Shown: positions 1 through 6,342 of the stretch, in pieces
How the letters are laid out: every line of letters starts with the position of its first letter
Numbering within the stretch: the stretch's first letter is position 1
Source: an uncultured Clostridia bacterium
GTDB taxonomy: Bacteria > Bacillota > Clostridia > Christensenellales > Borkfalkiaceae
Reading direction: 5' to 3'
NCBI GenBank assembly: GCA_904501815.1
Contig: CAJGCN010000039.1
Location: forward strand, 1 to 11,519
Length of the DNA stretch: 11,519 bases
Translations under genes and position numbers: made by a program
Notes under the pieces: generated by a model
The model's database searches: none
Told to the model about the DNA's origin: nothing
What the model saw: the letters and a program-made list of their open reading frames with translations, nothing else

Positions 1-1506
1 CGTCGTATGCTGTTTGACAGCGAAGAAATACAAGAAGATGGGGAAAACGCTGAAGTTGCAGAAGGGGAAGAAACGCAAAGCGCGAGCTTTACGGAAGAAG
101 AAAACGGACAAGTTTCTTTTGATTTTTCTTCCGCTACGCCCCAACAAAGCTTATTTGCGGAAGTGGACGAACTTGCTTTAGAAAGCGAGCCGTACCGTAT
201 CGTATTCAAATACGACGGGGGGATTTCCGACTTTGTCAAAAGCTTGAACGAAGGAAAGAAAAAGCTGTATGCCAACCCTATTTATTATAAAGTCGTAAAA
301 AACGATATTTTAGTTGAATTTTCCATTCAGCATACGGGGGATTACACGGAAAGTATTTTCTCGTTTGTCAATAATATACCCACGCCAGAAGGGGGGTATC
401 ACGAAATCGGTTTTAAGTCGGGCTTAGCGCGCGCTTTAAACGACCATGCAAGAAGCAACGGGCTTTTAAAAGATAAAGACCCTAACTTTCAAGGGGACGA
501 TTTTAGAGAAGGCTTGACTGCCGTACTTTCCGTGAAAATGCGGGAAGTGCAGTTTGAAGGGCAAACTAAAACCAAACTCGGAAATACCGAAGCCCGTCCT
601 GCGGTGGAATCCGCCGTCATAGAAGGCTTGAACGCGCTCGCAGGCGTGCGTGGCTACAAGAAAATTATAGAAGAAATCGTTAAAAAAGCGCAAGGCGCGG
701 CAAAAGTTCGTTTGGCTGCAAAGCAAGCCAAAGAAAATGCGCGCGCAAAAAACAGTATCGAAGGTTTGACGTTAATCGGGAAACTCGCCGCATGTTCAGG
801 CAGAAAACCTGAATTTAACGAAATGTTTATCGTCGAAGGGGATTCGGCTGGCGGCACGGCAAAGCAAGCCCGTATCCGTCAATTTCAGTCTATTTTACCG
901 CTCAGGGGTAAACCGCTCAACGTCGAGAAAAAGAGATTAAACCAAATTCTCGAAAACGAAGAAATTAGAACAATGATTAGCGCAATCGGCGCAGGGATTG
1001 ACCCCGATTTCAAATTAGATAAAATTAACTATCATAAAGTAATTATTCTTTCAGATGCCGACCAAGACGGTATGCACATACGCTGTATTTTGCTTACTTT
1101 CTTCTTCCGCTATATGCGACCGCTCGTCAATGCGGGGCACGTATATATCGGTATGCCTCCTTTATATAAAGTGTATAAGGGGGATAAGGTAGAATACGCC
1201 TACGACGATAAGGAATTGAACGAAAAGATTGAAAAAATCGGCAAAGGTTATCAACTGCAACGCTATAAAGGTCTTGGGGAAATGAGCGCGGATCAGCTTT
1301 GGGAAACGACTATGAACCCCGCCACGCGAAACTTAATCCAAGTGACGGTGGAAGACGCGGCAAAAGCGGAGAGAATGATTACCACGCTAATGGGCGATAA
1401 GGTAGAAGGCAGAAAGGAATTTTTGGCAAAATACGCGAATTTCAATAAAAAAGATGCGTTTATGGAAAAAATAGAAAAGAAGGAGAAAGACAATGGCGAA
1501 AAGTAA
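1..1506 (+). CDS. parE: Type IIA DNA topoisomerase subunit B, 5'-truncated (topoisomerase IV ParE-like / GyrB family)
   Basis: ATP-driven subunit of a type IIA topoisomerase; with the A subunit encoded next it would pass one DNA duplex through another. The reading frame is open at base 1, so the ATG at base 7 is probably not the true start and the GHKL ATPase domain lies outside the window. Numbering from that ATG, residues 1-62 are acidic with no Lys, Arg or His; the transducer domain follows from about residue 64 (FKYDGGI). The Toprim domain has EGDSAGG with catalytic Glu277 and the metal-binding triad Asp350, Asp352, Asp354 in DADQDG, where most relatives have DADVDG. The C-terminal QRYKGLGEM and LWETTMNP motifs are intact. 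It lacks the large Toprim insertion of E. coli GyrB. The stop overlaps the A-subunit start by 14 bases, suggesting translational coupling. The family is certain; ParE rather than GyrB is inferred from the partner lacking a GyrA box. Confidence 0.88.
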   Translation, partial: RRMLFDSEEIQEDGENAEVAEGEETQSASFTEEENGQVSFDFSSATPQQSLFAEVDELALESEPYRIVFKYDGGISDFVKSLNEGKKKLYANPIYYKVVKNDILVEFSIQHTGDYTESIFSFVNNIPTPEGGYHEIGFKSGLARALNDHARSNGLLKDKDPNFQGDDFREGLTAVLSVKMREVQFEGQTKTKLGNTEARPAVESAVIEGLNALAGVRGYKKIIEEIVKKAQGAAKVRLAAKQAKENARAKNSIEGLTLIGKLAACSGRKPEFNEMFIVEGDSAGGTAKQARIRQFQSILPLRGKPLNVEKKRLNQILENEEIRTMISAIGAGIDPDFKLDKINYHKVIILSDADQDGMHIRCILLTFFFRYMRPLVNAGHVYIGMPPLYKVYKGDKVEYAYDDKELNEKIEKIGKGYQLQRYKGLGEMSADQLWETTMNPATRNLIQVTVEDAAKAERMITTLMGDKVEGRKEFLAKYANFNKKDAFMEKIEKKEKDNGEK

Positions 1507-3964
1507 ACATCAGCCCGAAACCCAAGTCGAACCGACGGGGCAGTTATACGTCGAACCGCTTGAAAAAGTTCTTCATTCTTCTATGCTTCCTTACGCGGAA
1601 TTCGTTATTTTAGACCGTGCGTTGCCGAGAGTGGAAGACGGGTTAAAGCCCGTGCAACGCCGTATTTTATACACGATGCACGAAATGGGCTTAACGCCTG
1701 ATAAACCGCATAAAAAGAGCGCCCGTATCGTCGGGGACTGTATGGGTAAATATCATCCTCACGGCGATAGCTCGGTATATGATGCAATGGTGCGTATGGC
1801 GCAACAGTTCAATATGGGAAAAACGCTCGTCAACGGACATGGAAACTTCGGGTCGGTAGACGGCGACCCTGCCGCCGCAATGCGTTATACGGAAGCAAGA
1901 TTAGAACCGCTTGCGCTCGAACTTTTAAGAGATATCGATAAAGAAACGGTAAGTTTTTCCTTAAACTTTGACGACAGCTTAAAAGAACCCGATATTCTTC
2001 CCGGAAGATTTCCGAATTTGCTCGTGAACGGCTCGTCTGGGATAGCCGTCGGGCTTGCCACGAATATCCCTACGCATAACTTAGCGGAAGTCATTAACGG
2101 CGTGGTTGCGTATATCGATAATCCCGCTATTTCGTTGGAAGAAATGATGACGTATATCCCTTGTCCCGATTTCCCGACGGGCGGTACGATTATTGCCAAC
2201 GAGCTTATTCAAGCGTATAAAACGGGTCGCGGAAAGATTTCCATTCGCGCGAAAATCGCAATGGAAAAGACGGATAACGGAAAAACGAATTTAATTATCA
2301 CAGAACTTCCTTATCAAGTCAATAAAGCGCAACTTCTTCGTAAAATTGCCGAACTCCGCGAAGAAAAGAAAGAAGAACTTGCTTGCATTGACTACGTTGC
2401 GGACGAATCAGACCGTGCGGGTATGCGCGCCGTCATTCGTTTGAAAAAAGAAGCAGACGTTGATGTGCTTTTGAAATATTTGTATAAATATACCGATTTG
2501 GAAGTGACGTTCGGGATCAACATGGTCGTAATTGCCGACGGAAAACCTCAACAGCTCGGATTAATGGAGATTATTCGCCACTACGTAAAATATCAGCAAC
2601 AAATCGTATTAAAGCGTACGCTTTTCGATTTACACCAAGCCGAACAAAGATGTCATGTTTTAGAAGGCTTAATCGTTGCGGTGCAAAATATCGACGAAGT
2701 GATAGCCATTATTAAAAAGTCCGAAGGTACGTCGGATGCGAGAGCTAAGCTTATGGAGCGATTTGAGCTGACGGAAGTGCAAGCGCAAGCAATCTTGGAT
2801 TTGCGCCTTGCAAGACTTACCAAGCTCGAAGTGTTTAAGCTTGAAAACGAATTAAAGGATTTGAAAAAGCTTATTAAAAAGCTTACCGCAATTTCTAAGA
2901 GCGGAGATTTACAGCTCGAAGTGGTCAAGGAAGAAATTACGGAAATCAAAGAAAAATATCCTTCTCCCCGCCGTTCCAAGCTCGTGTTTACCCGTGAAGA
3001 GGCAGACGAAACGCTTTCAACGGCAAACGAGAAAAAACCGGGTGAACCTTGCATGCTGGTGTATACGGCGGACGATCGGTTAAAAGTGTTAATCGGCAAA
3101 GAAGTATCGGCGTTGCAAAAGGTGCAGGAAGGGAAGTTTAAACCCCGCACGGTGGCGTTAAAATGGTTGGAAACGCTCACGGATAAGCGTATTTTTGCTT
3201 TCACGAATTACGGGAATTGCCATAAGTTAGATATTTACGCCCCCGAATTGCAAGGTAAACTTTCCGACGAAGGTTCGACCTTGAAATCCCTTTCCAAAGA
3301 AGCGGAAGACGGCGAAAAAATCGTCGCGCTGTTCGAAGTGGGCGAGCGTATGCCGTACGGTCAACTTTTGTTCTATACCAAGCAAGGTATGGTCAAAAAG
3401 ACGGATTGGGCGGAATACGAGCAGAAAAAAGATTGTTTCGTAGCCGTTAAGCTGAACGAAGACGACGAAGTAATCGGCGTTGAAGAAAACGCCGACGAAG
3501 AAACGACGGTTATTTTCGTCACGGAAAACGGTATTTGCCTGAATGCGAAAAAGGACGATATTCCCACGCAAGGCAGAATTGCGGCAGGGGTTCACGGCAT
3601 TTCGTTGCGAGAAGGCGACAGCGTGATTTACGCCGCGCAAATCAACGGCGAAGGGGAAATAATCGTTGCAACCGACGAAGGAAAGTTTAAAAAGGTGATT
3701 TCTTCTTTGATTGACCCGATGGGCAGAAACCGCAAAGGCTCTATGATAGTGGGCTTAAAAGAAGGCGCGAAAGTGCTTTGCGCCAGCGCCGTCACCGTTC
3801 CGTATTCACTTGCGGTCGTGCTGAAAAACGGCTCGGTAGTAGAGCTTTCAAGCGAAGATATTTTCATCACTATCGCGAGCGGAAAAGCGAAAAAAGTGAA
3901 AGGAATTGAAGAAGATTCCGTTAAAGCCGTCTATCCCATGCCGTATAAAGAAGAACGGGAATAA
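1493..3964 (+). CDS. parC: Type IIA DNA topoisomerase subunit A (topoisomerase IV ParC-like / GyrA family)
   Basis: DNA-breaking and rejoining subunit, 823 residues, a usual length for GyrA/ParC. The catalytic tyrosine is Tyr132 in AAAMRYTEA, preceded by Arg131. The quinolone-resistance region reads KYHPHGDSSVYDAM, with Ser93 and Asp97 matching E. coli GyrA Ser83 and Asp87, so no target-site resistance is visible. Winged-helix, tower and coiled-coil parts extend to about residue 500; a beta-pinwheel C-terminal domain runs from about 515 to 815, with blade repeats such as GRIAAGVHGISL near 694. The canonical GyrA box (QRRGGKG), needed for gyrase DNA wrapping, is absent from the first blade; that area reads SALQKVQEGKFKPRT. 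This favours a relaxing or decatenating topoisomerase IV, although overall similarity to clostridial GyrA is also high. The start is supported by AAGGAG at 1480-1485, 7 bases before the ATG. No terminator is visible after the stop. Confidence 0.9.
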   Translation: MAKSKHQPETQVEPTGQLYVEPLEKVLHSSMLPYAEFVILDRALPRVEDGLKPVQRRILYTMHEMGLTPDKPHKKSARIVGDCMGKYHPHGDSSVYDAMVRMAQQFNMGKTLVNGHGNFGSVDGDPAAAMRYTEARLEPLALELLRDIDKETVSFSLNFDDSLKEPDILPGRFPNLLVNGSSGIAVGLATNIPTHNLAEVINGVVAYIDNPAISLEEMMTYIPCPDFPTGGTIIANELIQAYKTGRGKISIRAKIAMEKTDNGKTNLIITELPYQVNKAQLLRKIAELREEKKEELACIDYVADESDRAGMRAVIRLKKEADVDVLLKYLYKYTDLEVTFGINMVVIADGKPQQLGLMEIIRHYVKYQQQIVLKRTLFDLHQAEQRCHVLEGLIVAVQNIDEVIAIIKKSEGTSDARAKLMERFELTEVQAQAILDLRLARLTKLEVFKLENELKDLKKLIKKLTAISKSGDLQLEVVKEEITEIKEKYPSPRRSKLVFTREEADETLSTANEKKPGEPCMLVYTADDRLKVLIGKEVSALQKVQEGKFKPRTVALKWLETLTDKRIFAFTNYGNCHKLDIYAPELQGKLSDEGSTLKSLSKEAEDGEKIVALFEVGERMPYGQLLFYTKQGMVKKTDWAEYEQKKDCFVAVKLNEDDEVIGVEENADEETTVIFVTENGICLNAKKDDIPTQGRIAAGVHGISLREGDSVIYAAQINGEGEIIVATDEGKFKKVISSLIDPMGRNRKGSMIVGLKEGAKVLCASAVTVPYSLAVVLKNGSVVELSSEDIFITIASGKAKKVKGIEEDSVKAVYPMPYKEERE

Positions 3965-3966
3965 AG

Positions 3967-3995
3967 TTATAATTCTATAAAATCCGACATAGTAT
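3967..3995 (+). promoter_or_regulatory. Candidate SigE-type sporulation promoter for spoIIID
   Basis: TTATAAT at 3967-3973 and CATAGTAT at 3988-3995 are separated by 14 bases. As I recall the Bacillus SigE consensus (KMATATT, 14-15 bases, CATACAMT), the matches are 5 of 7 and 6 of 8. The predicted RNA start near 4001 would leave a short leader before the Shine-Dalgarno at 4014. In B. subtilis spoIIID is a SigE gene, which makes the placement credible. An alternative is that TATAAT at 3968-3973 is a SigA -10 box, but no -35 lies upstream at the right distance; read-through from parC is also possible. Confidence 0.42.
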
Positions 3996-4013
3996 ATTTC
4001 GTAATGAAAATGC

Positions 4014-4019
4014 GGAGGT
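4014..4019 (+). promoter_or_regulatory. Shine-Dalgarno site fixing the TTG start of spoIIID
   Basis: GGAGGT lies 7 bases before the TTG at 4027. The nearby ATGs at 4004 and 4010 are in another frame. With this TTG the protein begins MWEYI, matching the MHDYI-type beginning of SpoIIID proteins, so the rare start codon is well supported. Confidence 0.85.
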
Positions 4020-4026
4020 CGGGATT

Positions 4027-4284
4027 TTGTGGGAATATATTGAAGAGAGAACGAGAAGATGCGCGGAATATATCGTCGCAACGGGTTGTACCGTTCGGGC
4101 GTGTTCCGCGCATTTCGGCGTAAGTAAGTCTACGGTACATAAAGACGTGACGGAAAGGCTTCCGTTCGTTGATTTAGAACTGTTTGAAAAAGTACGCAAA
4201 ATTTTGAATTTTAATTTAAGCGAACGGCATATTCGGGGTGGAATTGCCACGCGTGATAAGTATAAAAATCGGCAGAATAAATAA
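4027..4284 (+). CDS. spoIIID: SpoIIID-family sporulation transcriptional regulator
   Basis: Small DNA-binding regulator of mother-cell gene expression during endospore formation; in Bacillus it activates or represses many SigE-dependent genes and helps switch to SigK. The 85 residues match SpoIIID along their whole length: the N-terminal YIEERT segment, a helix-turn-helix at about residues 23-45 with GVSKSTVHKDVTERLP almost identical to the Bacillus protein, and a basic C-terminal arm (ERHIRGGIATRDKYK, about 66-80) corresponding to the second DNA-contacting region. The length agrees with the family (about 80-93). It starts at TTG behind a good ribosome site. It is monocistronic in appearance: it lies 62 bases after parC, and tyrA downstream has its own promoter. 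Its presence suggests that the organism or its recent ancestors form spores; the gene looks intact rather than decaying. Confidence 0.95.
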   Translation: MWEYIEERTRRCAEYIVATGCTVRACSAHFGVSKSTVHKDVTERLPFVDLELFEKVRKILNFNLSERHIRGGIATRDKYKNRQNK

Positions 4285-4309
4285 TTTTTCAATTTTTTTC
4301 TCGGAATAC

Positions 4310-4338
4310 TTGAATTTTTTTGAAAAATATGCTACTAT
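4310..4338 (+). promoter_or_regulatory. SigA promoter with extended -10 for tyrA
   Basis: TTGAAT (4310-4315), a 17-base spacer and TACTAT (4333-4338), with TG at 4330-4331 forming an extended -10. The RNA would start near 4345, giving a short leader before GGAG at 4361-4364. The T-rich stretch just upstream (about 4286-4300) has no convincing stem, so I do not call a terminator for spoIIID. Confidence 0.7.
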
Positions 4339-4371
4339 TTTGTCAATCCCTAAGAAACACGGAGTAAGAAG

Positions 4372-5196
4372 ATGAAAAAGATAGCGGTAATAGGTCTTGG
4401 AATAATCGGCGGGTCGATTTGTGGCGCGCTTACCCAAGCGGGGTATTTCGTAGACGGCACGGATCTTAACGAACGCTCGATTTGTATAGCCAAAGAAAAA
4501 GGGTATATCCAAAATAAAATCGTAAACTTAACGGAGTACGACGCGGTGTTTATCGCCGTGTCGCCGTTGGCTACGTTGAATATTTTAACGACGGAGCGTT
4601 TTAAAAACGGCGCGTTCGTCGCGGATATTTGCGGGGTCAAGCAAGCTCTTGAATTAGCCGTTTACGCAGAAGAAAGAAATTTCCGCTATATCGGCTTACA
4701 TCCTATGGCAGGCAAAGAAACGTCGGGGATTTTATCGGCTACGCCTACTCTTTTTAAACGGGCGAATCTCGTGATTACGACTACGGAGCAAACGGACGAA
4801 AAAACGCTTTTAGAAGCCCGTGAGTTTGCGTCCGCAATGGGGTTTGGAAAAATCGTGGAATGTAGCGCGAAAACGCACGACGAGAAGATAGCGCTCACTT
4901 CTCAGCTTGCGCATCTCGTTTCCAACGCCTACGTAAAAAGCGAACGGGTGCAAGATTGCGAGGGATTCACGGGCGGTAGCTTTCAGGATATGACGAGAAT
5001 AGCGGGCGTGGACGAACATATATGGTCGCAGTTATATTTTTATAACCGCGAATGTATTTTGGAAGAATTAAACGCGTTTATTCAAAATATTTCCGCTTAT
5101 CGTGATGCGCTGGAAATAGGCGATAAAGAAAAATTAGCCGAGCTTTTAAAAGAAGGCAGGTTAATCAGAGAGAAAATAAAACGCGCAGACGATTGA
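4372..5196 (+). CDS. tyrA: Prephenate dehydrogenase (tyrosine biosynthesis)
   Basis: Oxidatively decarboxylates prephenate to 4-hydroxyphenylpyruvate with NAD(P)+, the step committing chorismate-derived carbon to tyrosine. The N-terminal Rossmann fold opens with GLGIIGGS (residues 8-15). The family motif HPMAGKE is at 110-116; the His-Asp pair at 169-170 (KTHDEKIA) matches the catalytic histidine region; SQLAHLVSNA follows where relatives have SHLPH, and the helical C-terminal dimer domain contains GGSFQDMTRIAG. At 274 residues it is a minimal enzyme: it has no C-terminal ACT domain, present in the longer B. subtilis TyrA, and no fused chorismate mutase. Feedback control by an ACT-bound amino acid is therefore not expected. 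The ATG has GGAG 7 bases upstream. It is not next to other aromatic genes here. Arogenate as substrate cannot be excluded from sequence. Confidence 0.92.
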   Translation: MKKIAVIGLGIIGGSICGALTQAGYFVDGTDLNERSICIAKEKGYIQNKIVNLTEYDAVFIAVSPLATLNILTTERFKNGAFVADICGVKQALELAVYAEERNFRYIGLHPMAGKETSGILSATPTLFKRANLVITTTEQTDEKTLLEAREFASAMGFGKIVECSAKTHDEKIALTSQLAHLVSNAYVKSERVQDCEGFTGGSFQDMTRIAGVDEHIWSQLYFYNRECILEELNAFIQNISAYRDALEIGDKEKLAELLKEGRLIREKIKRADD

Positions 5197-5225
5197 AACT
5201 TTCTTAGAAAAGGAAGATAAATCGG

Positions 5226-5254
5226 TTTACTTTTTAAAATATATTTGTTATAAT
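5226..5254 (+). promoter_or_regulatory. Strong SigA promoter with extended -10 for the ywiB-like/MBL/rho-like operon
   Basis: TTTACT (5226-5231), a 17-base spacer and a perfect TATAAT (5249-5254), with TG at 5246-5247. The predicted RNA start near 5261 leaves about 30 bases of leader before the GTG start at 5291. Confidence 0.8.
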
Positions 5255-5279
5255 ATTATTTGGAAACTATCCAAAAGAC

Positions 5280-5284
5280 AAGGA
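5280..5284 (+). promoter_or_regulatory. Shine-Dalgarno site deciding the GTG start at 5291
   Basis: AAGGA ends 6 bases before GTG at 5291, a normal spacing. An in-frame TTG at 5306 is the only nearby alternative and sits too far from this site. No in-frame ATG occurs before residue 25. Confidence 0.65.
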
Positions 5285-5290
5285 AACGAA

Positions 5291-5689
5291 GTGCGAGCTT
5301 GTGATTTGACAATCATAACGATCACGGACGGGACGGAGTCCCGCATACGCCGTAGCGCGGAAATGGAGCTTAGCCCTTTATCCGCCCTTTTGTGCTATAA
5401 CGAGAGTGGAGCAATTGTTGAAATTCAAGTAAAAGACGGGAAAGTTCTTTTGTCGAGAAAGGGGGATTATTCCTTGTCCCTTACCCTTGACGAAGGGAAA
5501 ACGACGCGCGGAACGCTTGGAATAAGCGGTTCGAATGGTGAAATTTTCGTTTCGGCGGAAAGAGTTGGGTTTTCTATCGGTGAAAAGTCTTTTCTCGCAA
5601 ATTTGAAATATACCCTTGATTTTGGACGAGAAAAACAAAAGATGCAACTCAGGCTTAACGCAAGAGAAAGTATATCGGAGGAAAAATGA
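5291..5689 (+). CDS. YwiB/DUF1934-like small beta-barrel protein
   Basis: A 132-residue protein that I place in the DUF1934 (YwiB) family, calycin-like beta-barrels of unknown function in Bacillota. Family-like features are the N-terminal strand LTIITITDG, a central KDGKVLLSRKGDYS turn with the conserved Arg-Lys-Gly, alternating strands through residue 110, and the closing LKYTLDFGREKQKMQLRLNA segment. There is no signal peptide, membrane segment or cysteine motif, so it is probably cytosolic. Translation starts at GTG. It is first in an operon, and its TGA overlaps the ATG of the metallo-hydrolase gene as ATGA, so the two are likely translationally coupled. The assignment rests on pattern recognition of a weakly conserved family; the reading frame is secure from its promoter, ribosome site and coupling. 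Confidence 0.7.
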   Translation: MRACDLTIITITDGTESRIRRSAEMELSPLSALLCYNESGAIVEIQVKDGKVLLSRKGDYSLSLTLDEGKTTRGTLGISGSNGEIFVSAERVGFSIGEKSFLANLKYTLDFGREKQKMQLRLNARESISEEK

Positions 5690-6342
5690 AAATTCAGTAT
5701 TTGGGGCATTCCTGCTTCAAGCTAACCGAGAGTACGGGTACGACGGTTGTTGCCGACCCGTATAAAGGCATAGGCTACGAATTGCCCAAACCGCTCACGG
5801 CAGATGCCGTGACGGTCAGTCATCAGCATTACGATCACAACAACGTAGGCGCAATCAGCGGTAAACCCGTCGTGATTGATAAAGACGGCTTTTACGAACT
5901 TCCCGGCGTGGAAATCACGGGGATAAAAAGCTATCACGACGACAAAGAAGGAGCGCTTCGCGGAGAAAACGTCATTTATAAATTCCGTATGGACGGGTTG
6001 GAAATCTGTCATTTAGGGGATTTGGGCGAAGAATGTTCGGCAGAACTTTTAGAGCTTTTGTTGCCCGTTAATATTTTAATTATCCCCGTTGGCGGAAATT
6101 ATACGATAGATGCAGAGCTTGCCAAAGAATACGTTGACAGAATTATGCCGGAAATCGTAATTCCTATGCATTATAAAACGCGGAATTTAACGATTGATAT
6201 CGATAAGGCGCAAGGCTTTTTGGACCTTTTCGACGACGAAGACGTAGACGTTTGCCATAAAGACGTTCTCGAGTTTTCCCGCGATGATCTTACCGAAGAA
6301 AAAACCAAAATAATACTAATGGAACGGACAAAAATCGAATGA
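5686..6342 (+). CDS. Metallo-beta-lactamase-fold metal-dependent hydrolase (COG2220/UlaG-like)
   Basis: A compact MBL-fold hydrolase of 218 residues, probably cytosolic. Metal ligands are visible: the HxHxDH motif His46, His48, Asp50, His51 (SHQHYDHN), His109 and Asp112 in HLGDLG, and His162 in PMHYK. The start MKIQYLGHSCFKL and the VVADPY strand are typical of the COG2220 group that includes UlaG-like lactonases and the UPF0173 proteins. It lacks the beta-CASP domain, so it is not an RNase J-type nuclease, despite lying beside a Rho-like gene. The substrate is unknown. GGAGG at 5677-5681 serves the ATG, and start and stop codons overlap neighbours on both sides (ATGA at 5686-5689 and 6339-6342), binding it tightly into the operon. 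Fold and metal site are confident; no specific reaction is claimed. Confidence 0.88.
   Translation: MKIQYLGHSCFKLTESTGTTVVADPYKGIGYELPKPLTADAVTVSHQHYDHNNVGAISGKPVVIDKDGFYELPGVEITGIKSYHDDKEGALRGENVIYKFRMDGLEICHLGDLGEECSAELLELLLPVNILIIPVGGNYTIDAELAKEYVDRIMPEIVIPMHYKTRNLTIDIDKAQGFLDLFDDEDVDVCHKDVLEFSRDDLTEEKTKIILMERTKIE

Noticed and set aside
7..9. ATG at base 7 as the true start of the topoisomerase B subunit
   Set aside because: The frame is open through base 1, no ribosome site can be seen, and the ATPase domain every family member carries is missing, so the gene is cut by the window edge.
2653..3204. 183-residue open frame on the minus strand inside the topoisomerase A gene
   Set aside because: It lies wholly within a well-conserved gene, has Ser/Phe-rich antisense composition, and has no ribosome site or family resemblance.
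4285..4320. Intrinsic terminator after spoIIID suggested by T-rich runs
   Set aside because: T runs are present, but no GC-containing stem precedes them.
5686..6342. RNase J or other beta-CASP nuclease identity for the MBL-fold protein, tempting because of the adjacent Rho-like gene
   Set aside because: At 218 residues there is no beta-CASP domain, and the sequence start and motifs fit the UlaG/COG2220 group.
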